Below, piece by piece: positions 31,569 through 45,518 of a stretch of 64,000 bases of DNA. The notes beneath the pieces are model-generated. The model was not told the origin of the DNA, searched no databases, and saw nothing but the letters and a program-made list of their open reading frames with translations. The stretch spans positions 806,001-870,000 of the forward strand of contig NZ_AP022609.1 in NCBI RefSeq assembly GCF_010729485.1. The letters are read 5' to 3'. Each line of letters starts with the position of its first letter. The first letter of the stretch is position 1. A program made the position numbers and the translations under genes. The stretch comes from Mycolicibacter hiberniae. GTDB taxonomy: Bacteria; Actinomycetota; Actinomycetes; Mycobacteriales; Mycobacteriaceae.

Positions 31569-32822
31569 GTGGGAGAGCGTTTTGTGGTTACCGGGGGTAA
31601 CCGGTTGTCCGGTGAGGTCGCGGTCGGCGGGGCCAAGAACAGTGTCCTGAAGCTGATGGCGGCGACCCTGTTGGCCGAGGGCACCAGCACCATCACCAAC
31701 TGCCCCGACATCCTGGACGTGCCGTTGATGGCTGAGGTGCTGCGCGGGCTTGGCGCCACCGTCGAACTGGACGGCACCACGGTGCGAATCACCTCGCCGG
31801 ATGAGCCGAAATACGACGCGGACTTTGCCGCGGTGCGGCAGTTCCGGGCCTCGGTGTGTGTGCTCGGGCCGTTGGTGGGCCGTTGCCTGCGGGCCAAGGT
31901 CGCGCTGCCCGGCGGCGATGCGATCGGGTCGCGTCCGCTCGACATGCATCAGGCCGGCCTGCGCCAGCTGGGTGCCACCTGCAATATCGAGCACGGCTGT
32001 GTGGTGGCGCATGCCGACGCGCTGCGGGGTGCCGAGATCCAGCTGGAGTTTCCCTCGGTCGGGGCGACCGAGAACATCTTGATGGCCGCTGTGCTGGCCG
32101 AGGGTGTCACCACCATCCACAATGCGGCGCGCGAGCCCGACGTCGCCGACCTGTGCATGATGCTCAACCAGATGGGTGCCCAGATCGAAGGCGCCGGCTC
32201 GCCGACGCTCAAGATCACCGGGGTGCCGCGCCTGCACCCGACCGAACACGAGGTGATCGGCGACCGGATCGTCGCCGCGACGTGGGCCATTGCCGCGGTC
32301 ATGACCCGCGGCGACATCTCCATCACCGGAGTTGACCCGGCGCACCTGCAGTTGGTCCTGCACAAGTTGCACGACGCGGGTGCCACCGTCACCCAGTCCG
32401 ATAACGGCATCCGGGTGGTCCAGTACGACCGGCCCAAGGCCGTCAATGTCGCCACCCTGCCGTTCCCGGGATTCCCCACCGATCTGCAGCCGATGGCGAT
32501 CGGCCTGGCGGCGATCGCCGAGGGCACCTCGATGATCACCGAGAACGTCTTCGAAGCCCGGTTCCGGTTCGTCGAAGAGATGATTCGCCTGGGTGCCGAT
32601 GCTCGCACCGACGGACACCACGCCGTGGTGCGCGGTCTGCCGCAGCTCTCCAGTGCTCCGGTGTGGGCTTCCGACATCCGGGCCGGGGCCGGTCTGGTGC
32701 TTGCGGGCCTGGTCGCAGACGGAGACACCGAGGTCCACGACGTGTATCACATCGATCGGGGCTACCCGTTGTTCGTGGAAAACCTGGCCGATTTGGGCGC
32801 TGAGATAGAACGTGTAATATAG
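31569..32822 (+). CDS. murA: UDP-N-acetylglucosamine 1-carboxyvinyltransferase
   Basis: 417 residues from a GTG at 31569. It catalyses the first committed step of peptidoglycan synthesis (enolpyruvyl transfer). It is an inverse alpha/beta barrel with [16 protein letters not shown] near 20. The catalytic loop reads [13 protein letters not shown], so the position that is Cys115 in E. coli is Asp117 here. That substitution is the known mycobacterial cause of intrinsic fosfomycin resistance. The rRNA operon follows directly, and its first promoter lies in the last codons of murA. Confidence 0.97.
   Translation: MGERFVVTGGNRLSGEVAVGGAKNSVLKLMAATLLAEGTSTITNCPDILDVPLMAEVLRGLGATVELDGTTVRITSPDEPKYDADFAAVRQFRASVCVLGPLVGRCLRAKVALPGGDAIGSRPLDMHQAGLRQLGATCNIEHGCVVAHADALRGAEIQLEFPSVGATENILMAAVLAEGVTTIHNAAREPDVADLCMMLNQMGAQIEGAGSPTLKITGVPRLHPTEHEVIGDRIVAATWAIAAVMTRGDISITGVDPAHLQLVLHKLHDAGATVTQSDNGIRVVQYDRPKAVNVATLPFPGFPTDLQPMAIGLAAIAEGTSMITENVFEARFRFVEEMIRLGADARTDGHHAVVRGLPQLSSAPVWASDIRAGAGLVLAGLVADGDTEVHDVYHIDRGYPLFVENLADLGAEIERVI
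32793..32820 (+). promoter_or_regulatory. Putative rrn promoter P1 inside the end of murA
   Basis: TTGGGC (32793-32798), a 16-bp spacer, and TAATAT (32815-32820). In slow- and rapid-growing mycobacteria the rrnA operon has a P1 promoter at the end of murA, which this position matches. Confidence 0.5.
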
Positions 32823-32898
32823 GTCGAGTCGGAGGGACGCGGACCGCGGAACTACCGGCAGTCTGGAACTCCTTCCGGAAGCCCCGAAAAACTCGGAG

Positions 32899-32927
32899 TT
32901 GACTCAACTCCAACTACGGAGTATAGT
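32899..32927 (+). promoter_or_regulatory. Main rRNA operon promoter
   Basis: TTGACT (32899-32904), a 17-bp spacer, and TATAGT (32922-32927), close to the sigma-A consensus. It is the PCL1-type promoter of mycobacterial rrnA, about 160 bp upstream of 16S. Confidence 0.8.
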
Positions 32928-32951
32928 AGCGGGGTTGCCTGAAGCCGGGCG

Positions 32952-33091
32952 TGTTGTTTGAGAACTCAATAGTGTGTTTGGTGGTTTTTGTTTGTTGTTG
33001 TTTTTTGCCATGCCTTCGGCGCCCCGTGTTGGGGGTGTGGCGTTTTTTGATGTCAGTTTTTGACTGATGTTTTGGGATTGTTTCCAAATGG
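32952..33091 (+). promoter_or_regulatory. rRNA leader with antitermination and processing sequences
   Basis: It contains the conserved GAGAACTCAATAGTGTGTTTGG block, with the following GGTGGTTTTTG, the actinobacterial rrn boxB/boxA-like antitermination region. It also has T-rich runs and a small TCAGT/ACTGA hairpin near 33053-33070 before the mature 16S 5' end. No coding sequence was seen. Confidence 0.65.
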
Positions 33092-38110
<5,019 letters not shown>

Positions 38111-38231
38111 ACAAAGAAACAACGTGTTGCCCGCAACCACACCACAAACATGTGCAAACCCACACCCCACCACCAAACACACCCGGTGGCACGGTGAACG
38201 CAATCCCGCACCACCCAACAAAAAAATAGAG

Positions 38232-38346
38232 TTACGGCGGACATAGCGACAGGGAAACGCCCGGTCCCATCCCGAACCCGGAAGCTAAGCCTGTCAGCGC
38301 CGATGATACTGCCCACACGGGTGGAAAAGTAGGACACCGCCGAACA
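38232..38346 (+). rRNA. rrf: 5S ribosomal RNA
   Basis: It starts TTACGGCGGACATAGCGAC, has the conserved CCCGAACCCGGAAGCTAAG core, and ends GGACACCGCCGAACA, the last bases pairing with the first. It lies 121 bp after 23S. The intervening stretch is A/C-rich with no other feature seen. Confidence 0.96.
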
Positions 38347-38357
38347 CAACATAAAGC

Positions 38358-38389
38358 CCTGTGCCCCCCAAGAAATTGGGGGGCACAGG
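38358..38389 (+). terminator. Intrinsic terminator of the rRNA operon
   Basis: A perfect 14-bp stem (CCTGTGCCCCCCAA and its complement) with a GAAA loop, starting 11 bp after 5S and followed by CATTTAT. It is strong for a mycobacterium and may also block transcription into the next gene. Confidence 0.85.
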
Positions 38390-38583
38390 CATTTATGCGT
38401 TCGGGCGTATTCACGCGCATTCGCGGGCTTGCGCACCGCGGGAGAATGGCTGCCGAAAATGGACCGGCCCGCGGGCTGGGACGGGCATCGCCGGCGCGGG
38501 CAGACGGATCGAACTGCTGTTGCTGGATACGTCGCGAGGCGATACCTTTAAGCGTTGCTGAGAAACGTTCCAGGAGGACCTGC

Positions 38584-39732
38584 GTGCGCGTTAATACTTG
38601 TCTGCCGCTTGTCGCGACCCTCGCAGTGGCCAGCTTATTCGCCGGCGCACCGGTGGTGGCGCCGCCCGCCGGTGCCCAGTCCACCGCGGTTTCGCTGACC
38701 GGCAATGGCACAGCCCTCGGGGACGGCATCGCCTACATCATGGGCGGCACCGGTATGCCGCAGCCGTCGGACCGCTACCTGGACGCGGTCGACACGCTGT
38801 ACCTGCAGCCGCACGGATTCGGTGGCGACCTGGTGTCGCTGTGGACGCCGGAGAACGTCAGCTCCACCTCGCAGGCAGTGGGCGGGCAGATCCTCTACAA
38901 CACGGTGATGGACCAGATCAACGGTGGCGAGGTAGACGCCGACAATCCCGTGGTGGTGTTCGGGTACTCGCAGAGTGCCTCGATCTCGGTGGCCGTGATG
39001 GAGAGACTCGCCGAGGAAGGCGTGTCCGACGATCTGGTGCGGTTCGTGCTGATCGGCTCGCCGGGAACCAGCGGCGTGCCCACGGATCTGTATTCCACCG
39101 ACGTCTACAACTACGAATACGACCCGGTGGCATTCCAACCGACCTATTTCAACCCGCTGGCGACCTTGAACGCGGCGTTGGGTTTCATCTACGGCCATTC
39201 GGTGCTGTTGAGCGCCACCCCCGAGCAGGTTGCCTCCGCCATCGAACTTCCGACCTCGGACCCGGACTCGCTGGCCAGCTTCTACATGATTTCCTCGGAC
39301 CTGCTGCCGGTGTTGGCCCCGCTGCAGTTGATCCCGTTCATCGGCCAGCCGCTGTATGAGCTGTGGGAGCCGGTCACCCGGATCCTGGTGAACCTCGGCT
39401 ACGGCAACATCGAGAACGGCTGGCCGCCCGGCGCTGTCGATTTGCCAGCGGACTCGGGACTGTTCCCCAATGTCGACCTCGGTGAGCTGTTCACCGCGCT
39501 GGGCAACGGGGTGCAGCAGGGCATCAGCAACGCCATCGCGACATTGCTGGACCCGGACAACTACCAGATCATCCCGCTGGTCGAACATCCGTCGCTGGCC
39601 GGAGTCATTCAAGAGGGCTACATCGTGGGCGCCATCGACACGCCCACTCCGACGCTGAGCGAAGCGCTGAGCGGTCTGGTGGAGTTCTTCCAGGGCTTCA
39701 CCGACACGACCGAATACCCGATGCCGGATTAG
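38584..39732 (+). CDS. Secreted PE-PPE-domain serine hydrolase
   Basis: 382 residues from a GTG at 38584 directly behind CAGGAGGACC, a near-perfect ribosome site that fixes the start. The Sec signal peptide covers about residues 1-31 (CLPLVATLAVASLFAG...AGA). The mature part is a PE-PPE domain (alpha/beta hydrolase): GGTGMPQPSD near 54, the nucleophile in GYSQS (Ser129), and the IGSPGTSGVPTDLY and YDPVAFQP regions. No PE or PPE module precedes it. Such proteins act as esterases/lipases at the cell envelope. The gene sits between the rRNA terminator and ogt, a place empty in M. tuberculosis as I remember it. Confidence 0.88.
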   Translation: MRVNTCLPLVATLAVASLFAGAPVVAPPAGAQSTAVSLTGNGTALGDGIAYIMGGTGMPQPSDRYLDAVDTLYLQPHGFGGDLVSLWTPENVSSTSQAVGGQILYNTVMDQINGGEVDADNPVVVFGYSQSASISVAVMERLAEEGVSDDLVRFVLIGSPGTSGVPTDLYSTDVYNYEYDPVAFQPTYFNPLATLNAALGFIYGHSVLLSATPEQVASAIELPTSDPDSLASFYMISSDLLPVLAPLQLIPFIGQPLYELWEPVTRILVNLGYGNIENGWPPGAVDLPADSGLFPNVDLGELFTALGNGVQQGISNAIATLLDPDNYQIIPLVEHPSLAGVIQEGYIVGAIDTPTPTLSEALSGLVEFFQGFTDTTEYPMPD

Positions 39733-39779
39733 CCCTTTCGCGAACAGGCCGTAGTGCAGCGGCGGCGCCGCCGGGCCGA

Positions 39780-40271
39780 TCAGTCGAACAGCGTGGCGTG
39801 GGTGTGCCGTTGCTCCAAATCCAACAGGGTTCTTTTGCGGTCGATGCCGCCGCCGTATCCGGTCAGGCTGCCGGTGCTGCCGATGACCCGGTGGCACGGG
39901 ACGATGATCGAGAGCGGATTGCGGCCGTTGGCCAAACCCACGGCACGCGAAGCCGTGGGGGCCCCGATCTGTAGGGCCAGCTGACCGTAGGAGCGGGTCT
40001 GGCCGTACGGGATGGTCAGCAGGGCGGTCCAGACGCGGCGCTGGAACTCGGTGCCGACCATCTCATAGTCCAGGTCGAACTCGGTGCGCTCGCCGGCGAA
40101 GTACGCGGTGAGCTGCTCAACGGCAGCGGCGAACGCGGTGTCGTCGCGGACCCAGCCCGCCCGGTCGGGAGCGTGCGCGTGATCGAACATCAACAGATGG
40201 TGCAGGGTGCCGCCGCGTCCTGCCAGCGTCAGCGGGCCCAGCGGGCTCTCGACGATGCGGTAAGTGCTCAT
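39780..40271 (-). CDS. ogt: Methylated-DNA--protein-cysteine methyltransferase
   Basis: 163 residues. It removes alkyl groups from O6 of guanine by a suicidal transfer to Cys126 in VPCHRVI. The helix-turn-helix/arginine finger region (IPYGQTRSYGQLA, RAVGLANGRNP) and the C-terminal GYGGGIDRKRTLLDLE are intact. Its ATG overlaps the TGA of ada-alkA (ATGA), so the two alkylation-repair proteins are made together. Confidence 0.96.
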   Translation of the reverse strand: MSTYRIVESPLGPLTLAGRGGTLHHLLMFDHAHAPDRAGWVRDDTAFAAAVEQLTAYFAGERTEFDLDYEMVGTEFQRRVWTALLTIPYGQTRSYGQLALQIGAPTASRAVGLANGRNPLSIIVPCHRVIGSTGSLTGYGGGIDRKRTLLDLEQRHTHATLFD

Positions 40272-41773
40272 GCGATCTCCTTCGCGGCCGGCGGCCAGGC
40301 GTTCACGGCATGATCCAGGCTGGCCCATAAGTGCTGGGTCGCATAGGCGCGCCAAGGCCGCCACCGGGCACTGTGCCGGATCAGCGCCTGCGGGCTCTCG
40401 GGCAGGCCGTGCCGGCGTGCAGCTGCCTGCACACCGAGGTCGGTGGCGGGGAAGGCGTCGGGGTCGCCGAGGGCCCGCATGGCGATCACCTCCGCGGTCC
40501 AGGCCCCGATCCCGGGCAACGTCAGCAGGTCGCGGCGGGCGCGTTCCCAGTCGCAGCCCGGACTCAGGCTCAGCGTCCCCTCGGCCAGGTGCGAGACCAG
40601 GGCCAGCAGTGCCCGCCGGCGCGAGCGTGGGAGGGCCAGCCGTTCCGGATCCAGGTCGGCAAGGCATTCCGCCGACGGGAAGACGTGGGTCAGTCCACCG
40701 TCGGGATCGTCGAGCCGCTGACCGTGCGCCACCACCAGGCGATGGGCGTGGGTGCGTGCCGCCGCGGTCGAGACCTGCTGACCCAGCACCGCCCGCACCG
40801 CGAGTTCGGCCTCGTCGACGGTCCTCGGGATGCGCTGGCCCGGTGCCTTGGTCACCAGGGGGGCCAGATCGGGGTCGGCCATCAGGACGTCGACGACGGC
40901 CTGCGGGTCGGCGTCGAGGTCCAGCAACCGTCGGCAGCGGGTGATCGCGGCGGTCAGATCCCGGAAGTCGTCGAGGGCCAGGTGGCACCGGACATGGTCG
41001 CTGGCGGGCCGCAGGCTGGCGACGGCGCTTCCGTGCGGCAACCGCAGGGTGCGCCGGTAAGCGCCGTCGCGCACCTCCTCGCAGCCAGGAACCGCGCCGG
41101 CCGCCAGGTGCGCGAACACTCCCGCGTAGGCGAACGGGGTGCGTACCGGCAGCCGTAGCGACAGCACTCCCGGGCCCGATACCTCGCGGCGGCCCGGGGC
41201 GGGCGAACGCGCCGCGGCGTTGCTGCGCAACACCGACGGCGTGGTGGCGCATACGGCGCGGACGGTGTCGTTGAACTGCCGGATGCTGGCGAAACCCGCG
41301 GCGAAGGCGACATCGCCCAACGGCAGGTCAGTGGTTTCGATCAGAATGCGGGCGGTCTGGGCGCGCTGCGCGCGGGCCAGCGCCAGAGGACCGGCGCCCA
41401 CCTCCGCCTGCAACAACCGCTGCAGTTGGCGGGCGGAATAGCCGAGGCGAGCGGCGAGCCCGCCGACGCCCTCCCGGTCGATCGTGCCGTCGGCGATCAA
41501 CCGCATGGCCCGCCCCACGACGTCGCCGCGGATGTTCCACTCCGGCGATCCCGGTGCCGCGTCCGGCCGGCAGCGCTTGCAGGCGCGGAAACCGGCCCGC
41601 TGGGCCGCGGCGGCGGTGGGGTAGAACTCCACATTCGGCGGCAGAGGCGTGCGCGCCGGGCAGCTGGGCCGGCAATAGATCCCGGTCGTGAGGACCGCGG
41701 TGACGAACCAGCCGTCGAAGCGCGCATCCTTGGACTTCACAGCGCGATAGCAGCGGTCGAAGTCGTCGTGCAC
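40268..41773 (-). CDS. alkA: Ada regulator / AlkA 3-methyladenine DNA glycosylase fusion
   Basis: 501 residues in three parts. Residues 1-75 are the Ada zinc domain with Cys34, Cys38, Cys65 and Cys68 (GIYCRPSC ... ACKRC), where methyl phosphotriesters are transferred to Cys34 and switch on the regulator. Residues 80-190 are an AraC-type helix-turn-helix (LAARLGYSARQLQRLLQAEVG). From about 200 is an AlkA glycosylase with the helix-hairpin-helix LPGIGAWTAEVIAMRALGDPDAFPATDLG carrying the catalytic Asp. It senses methylation, activates transcription and excises methylated bases. It is cotranscribed with ogt. Confidence 0.95.
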   Translation of the reverse strand: MHDDFDRCYRAVKSKDARFDGWFVTAVLTTGIYCRPSCPARTPLPPNVEFYPTAAAAQRAGFRACKRCRPDAAPGSPEWNIRGDVVGRAMRLIADGTIDREGVGGLAARLGYSARQLQRLLQAEVGAGPLALARAQRAQTARILIETTDLPLGDVAFAAGFASIRQFNDTVRAVCATTPSVLRSNAAARSPAPGRREVSGPGVLSLRLPVRTPFAYAGVFAHLAAGAVPGCEEVRDGAYRRTLRLPHGSAVASLRPASDHVRCHLALDDFRDLTAAITRCRRLLDLDADPQAVVDVLMADPDLAPLVTKAPGQRIPRTVDEAELAVRAVLGQQVSTAAARTHAHRLVVAHGQRLDDPDGGLTHVFPSAECLADLDPERLALPRSRRRALLALVSHLAEGTLSLSPGCDWERARRDLLTLPGIGAWTAEVIAMRALGDPDAFPATDLGVQAAARRHGLPESPQALIRHSARWRPWRAYATQHLWASLDHAVNAWPPAAKEIA

Positions 41774-41867
41774 CGTTCAACCATGACATGCGCCCGCCGC
41801 CCGCACTAGCGGAAAAACGACACGACAGTGGCGGGCCTCGGTGCACCATGGGGGCTAGCATCGGTGC

Positions 41868-43154
41868 GTGGCGGCACTGGTGCAGCGGTACTTGGACGAG
41901 ATCCTCGCCGAGCATGCCGGGGTGCACGACGGGAACCTGGCGAGCTACATCCCCGAACTCGCCCGGGTCGATCCCACCAGGTTCGGGCTGGCGCTGTCCT
42001 CCTCCGACGGCTACGTCTACGAATCCGGCGACGCCGGGACGCAGTTCACCATGCAGTCGATTTCCAAATCGTTCACCTACGCCCTGGCCCTCGATCAGCT
42101 CGGCCAGGCCGCCGTCGACGCCAGGATCGGTGTGGAACCGTCCGGTGAGGGCTTCAACAAGATCAGTGTCGATCAGGTCACCAACGTGCCCAAGAACCCG
42201 ATGATCAATGCCGGCGCGATCGTGGCGTGCTCGCTGATCCCCGGCAAGACGGTCGCCGACCGTTTCGCGCTGATCCGGGAGTTCTTCAGCGCGTGTGCCG
42301 GACGCAGCCTGGACTTCGACGACGCCGTCTACGCCTCCGAGCGGGCCAGTGGGAGCCGCAATCGCGGGATCGCTTATCTGCTGGACAGTTTCGGCGCCCT
42401 GGGCTCGGACCCCGATGACGCCCTGGACCTCTACATCCGCCAGTGTTCGCTCAAAGTCACCAGCACGGACCTTGCCCGGATGGCGGTGACGCTGGCGCGC
42501 GGCGGTCTCAACCCGCTGACGGGGCGCCAAGTCACCGGTGCGGCGGTGGTGCGCCGCACCCTGTCGGTCATGGTCACCTGCGGCATGTACGACGCGGCGG
42601 GCGAGTGGGTCAGCGCAGTCGGCATGCCGGCCAAGAGCGGGGTGGCGGGCGGCATCGTGGCCGTGCTGCCCGGCCAGATCGGCATCGGCGTCTATTCGCC
42701 GCGGATTGATGCCAAGGGCAACAGCGTACGTGGGATGCTGGTGTGCCGGAGCCTTTCTCGCCAGCTCGGGCTGCACTTTCTGACGGTGAGCAGCGACGCG
42801 CATGCCGCCATCCGCGGAGTGTATTCACCCCGCCCGGGAATCCGGGTCTACGAGGTGCACGGCGACCTGTTGTTCGCCGGCGCCGAGCAGGTGGCCCGCA
42901 CCGCGACCCGCGAATGCGCCGAGTTCGACGTCGCGATCCTGGATGTCTCGCGGCTGCATGCGATCAGCGAGCCTTCGCGGGCGCTGCTTGCGGGGCTGGC
43001 CGAGGAGTTGCGGGCGCTGGGCAAGCAGGGCCTGCTGGTCGATCCGTCCGGCTCGGTGACGCCCGACCCGGCGGCCTACTCCGGGCTGGTGTTCGCCTCC
43101 GTCGAGCAGGCGCTGGCCGAGACCGCGCAGTGGGAGCAACCGCTTCCCGGTTAG
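41868..43154 (+). CDS. glsA: Glutaminase with C-terminal STAS domain
   Basis: 428 residues, GTG start. It hydrolyses glutamine to glutamate and ammonia. The beta-lactamase-like glutaminase fold (about 1-310) has the catalytic Ser64 and Lys67 in QSISKSF, then NVPKNPMINAGAI, SERASGSRNRGIAYLL, and the final SGVAGGIVAVLPGQIGIGVYSP. From about 325 a STAS domain follows (RVYEVHGDLLFAGAEQV, FDVAILDVSRLHAISEPSRALLAGL), probably regulatory or for partner binding. It converges on the adenylate cyclase gene and overlaps its stop by four bases. Confidence 0.92.
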   Translation: MAALVQRYLDEILAEHAGVHDGNLASYIPELARVDPTRFGLALSSSDGYVYESGDAGTQFTMQSISKSFTYALALDQLGQAAVDARIGVEPSGEGFNKISVDQVTNVPKNPMINAGAIVACSLIPGKTVADRFALIREFFSACAGRSLDFDDAVYASERASGSRNRGIAYLLDSFGALGSDPDDALDLYIRQCSLKVTSTDLARMAVTLARGGLNPLTGRQVTGAAVVRRTLSVMVTCGMYDAAGEWVSAVGMPAKSGVAGGIVAVLPGQIGIGVYSPRIDAKGNSVRGMLVCRSLSRQLGLHFLTVSSDAHAAIRGVYSPRPGIRVYEVHGDLLFAGAEQVARTATRECAEFDVAILDVSRLHAISEPSRALLAGLAEELRALGKQGLLVDPSGSVTPDPAAYSGLVFASVEQALAETAQWEQPLPG

Positions 43155-44755
43155 AGCGGGTTGGCCAGCACCGTGGGTTCGTCGTAGCCGCGCAACACGA
43201 TCGAATCACCCACCACCCAGTGGGCCTGCTCGCTGATGCTGGCCGCGTACATGGTCTTGGCCGTCGTCAGCAGTGGCACGGGTTGGGCTTTGGCCAACTC
43301 GCAGAGCCGGGCGGCCTCGTTGACCGGCTCGCCGATCACGGTGTACTCGAAGCGTTCCTTGGCGCCGACGTTTCCGGCGACCACCTGCCCGGCCGCCACC
43401 CCGATTCCCGCCCGGATCTCCGGCACCTCCTCGGCCAGCCGGTACAGGATGCCCCGCGCCGCGGCCAAGGCCTCGTCCTCGGGCTGATCAAGGTGGTTCG
43501 GTGCGCCGAATATCGCCAGCGTCGCGTCGCCCTCGAATTTGTTGATCAGCCCATGGTGGCGGTCGACCTCGTCGACCACCACCGCGAAGAAGCGGTTCAG
43601 CAATGCGACCACCTCAGTAGCCCGGCAGGCGGTCACAATCTTGGTCGAACCGACGATGTCGACGAAAAGCACTGCGACATGGCGCTCTTCGCCGCCCAGT
43701 TGGATCTGGTCGCGTTCCGCGGCTGCGGCGACGTCGCGCCCGACATGGCGGCCGAACAGGTCGCGCACCCGTTCACGCTCCCGCAACCCGTGCACCATCG
43801 CATTGAAGCCGCTCTGCAGCTCGCCGAGTTCGGTTCCGTCGAACACCACCAGATCACCTTGTAGGTCGCCCCTTTCGACGCGCCGCAGCGCCGCGCGCAC
43901 CACCCGGACCGGAGTGGCGGTGAGCCAGGCCAGGATCAGCATCAGCAGGAAGCCGAAGGTGAGGGTGGTCACCGAGGCGATCAGCACGGCGACGCCCAAC
44001 TGCTCCAAGGTCAGATTTTTGAGCACCACGGCAAAAAGTGCCGCCAGGGCGATGCCCAGGATCGGGACGCCCGAGGTGAGCAGCCAGACCATCATGGTTC
44101 GGCCCATGATCCCCGACACCATGCGCCGCGGGGGAGGGCCGGCGGCCAGGGCCTGGGCGGCCACCGGCCGCAACGCGAACTCGGTGAACAGGTAGGTGGC
44201 GGTGGACACCAGCGAGCCGCAGACGCACAGCGAGAACCCGATGATGGGGATGAAGATCTTGTCGGAGATCCCGTAGAGCACGGTGAACAACACCGTCGCC
44301 ACACCCCACAGACCCAGCACGACCTGTGCCACCCGAAACGGCGTGAGGAAGGCGTTGCGTTCGTCCTCGGGAGTCGGCGGCTGTTCCTCGATGGCCCAGC
44401 GCAACTTTTTGATGGTGTGCCGGGTGACGCCGAAGGTGCCTGCGATCAATGCGGTGAGCACATAGCCCGGCGCCAACCCGTAGGTCAGCCAGCCCGGGGC
44501 GTCCCGGAACACACTGGGCACCGGAAAAGCCACTGTCACCAGGAGAATTTCCACCGCGACACCGGTCAGATTCGTCCCCACCACCACGATGGTCAAGATG
44601 AACTGGATACGAATGCGGCGCAGGTACTGACTTTCCGACACCCGGCCCAGCAGCCACGAGCCGTACTCCGGTGTCTCGGGCAGCCGACCGCTCTGACGGG
44701 TGAGCAACTCCAGCACTCGACCCAGCCGTTGCGCGATCGTCTTCGGCGGCTTCAT
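43151..44755 (-). CDS. Membrane class III adenylate cyclase with HAMP domain
   Basis: 534 residues from the ATG at 44755 (MKPPKTIAQRLG); an upstream in-frame start at 44827 would overlap nucS. Six hydrophobic helices (about 50-80, 92-112, 142-162, 166-190, 222-246, 254-280) are followed by a HAMP linker (TPVRVVRAALRRVERGD) and the catalytic domain from 355. Metal-binding Asp366 is in VLFVDIVGSTK and Asp410 in NKFEGDATLAIFG with the purine-binding Lys406, and the transition-state region is EYTVIGEPVNEAARL. It matches the Rv1318c/1319c/1320c group; M. tuberculosis has three in tandem (memory), only one is here. Confidence 0.9.
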   Translation of the reverse strand: MKPPKTIAQRLGRVLELLTRQSGRLPETPEYGSWLLGRVSESQYLRRIRIQFILTIVVVGTNLTGVAVEILLVTVAFPVPSVFRDAPGWLTYGLAPGYVLTALIAGTFGVTRHTIKKLRWAIEEQPPTPEDERNAFLTPFRVAQVVLGLWGVATVLFTVLYGISDKIFIPIIGFSLCVCGSLVSTATYLFTEFALRPVAAQALAAGPPPRRMVSGIMGRTMMVWLLTSGVPILGIALAALFAVVLKNLTLEQLGVAVLIASVTTLTFGFLLMLILAWLTATPVRVVRAALRRVERGDLQGDLVVFDGTELGELQSGFNAMVHGLRERERVRDLFGRHVGRDVAAAAERDQIQLGGEERHVAVLFVDIVGSTKIVTACRATEVVALLNRFFAVVVDEVDRHHGLINKFEGDATLAIFGAPNHLDQPEDEALAAARGILYRLAEEVPEIRAGIGVAAGQVVAGNVGAKERFEYTVIGEPVNEAARLCELAKAQPVPLLTTAKTMYAASISEQAHWVVGDSIVLRGYDEPTVLANPL

Positions 44756-44801
44756 CGTGGCGTAAGAATAGTTGCTCGGCTGGGCCTTTAAGGTGGTTCG
44801 G

Positions 44802-45473
44802 ATGCGACTCGTGATCGCCCAGTGCACCGTCGACTACGTCGGCCGACTCACCGCACACCTGCCGTCGGCCCGGCGACTGCTGCTGCTCAAAGCCGACGGG
44901 TCGGTCAGCGTGCACGCCGACGACCGTGCCTATAAGCCGCTGAACTGGATGAGTCCACCGTGCCGGCTCACCGAGGAGACCGACGGGCAGTGCCCGGTCT
45001 GGGTGGTGGCGAACAAGACCGGCGATCAGCTGCGGATCACCATCGAGGAGATCGAGCACGACTCCAGCCACGAACTGGGCGTGGACCCCGGCCTGGTCAA
45101 GGACGGCGTCGAGGCGCAGTTGCAGGCGTTGCTGGCAGAACATGTCGAGCTGCTCGGCGAGGGCTACTCCCTGGTGCGGCGCGAGTACATGACCGCGATC
45201 GGCCCGGTGGACCTGTTGTGCCGCGACGAGAACGGACGGGCGGTCGCCGTGGAGATCAAGCGGCGTGGCGAGATCGACGGAGTGGAACAGCTCACCCGGT
45301 ACCTGGAACTGCTCAACCGCGACAGCCTGCTGGCGCCGGTCAGCGGGGTGTTCGCCGCCCAACAGATCAAGCCGCAGGCGCGCACGCTGGCCACCGACCG
45401 CGGCATCCGCTGCCTGACATTGGATTACGACGCGATGCGCGGCCTGGACAGCGACGAGTACCGGCTGTTCTGA
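44802..45473 (+). CDS. nucS: Mismatch-specific endonuclease NucS (EndoMS)
   Basis: 223 residues from the ATG at 44802, 8 bases after AAGG; a GTG at 44793 would give 226 residues, the length I recall for M. tuberculosis. NucS performs the non-canonical mismatch repair of actinobacteria, which lack MutS/MutL. The N-terminal DNA-binding/dimer domain has [16 protein letters not shown]. The C-terminal RecB-like nuclease has the catalytic Asp in [12 protein letters not shown] and ExK in [13 protein letters not shown], then QLTRYLELL. The C-terminus lacks an obvious beta-clamp motif. It is divergent from the cyclase, 46 bp apart. Confidence 0.95.
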   Translation: MRLVIAQCTVDYVGRLTAHLPSARRLLLLKADGSVSVHADDRAYKPLNWMSPPCRLTEETDGQCPVWVVANKTGDQLRITIEEIEHDSSHELGVDPGLVKDGVEAQLQALLAEHVELLGEGYSLVRREYMTAIGPVDLLCRDENGRAVAVEIKRRGEIDGVEQLTRYLELLNRDSLLAPVSGVFAAQQIKPQARTLATDRGIRCLTLDYDAMRGLDSDEYRLF

Positions 45474-45518
45474 GAGCCGGCCGGAATAGTCCGGCCCGGC
45501 CCGACGTTGGAGCCCACC

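Noticed and set aside
39760..39773. GC palindrome CGGCGGCGCCGCCG between the PE-PPE gene and ogt as terminator
   Set aside because: It has no loop and no U-run; in DNA this GC-rich such a palindrome is not convincing by itself.
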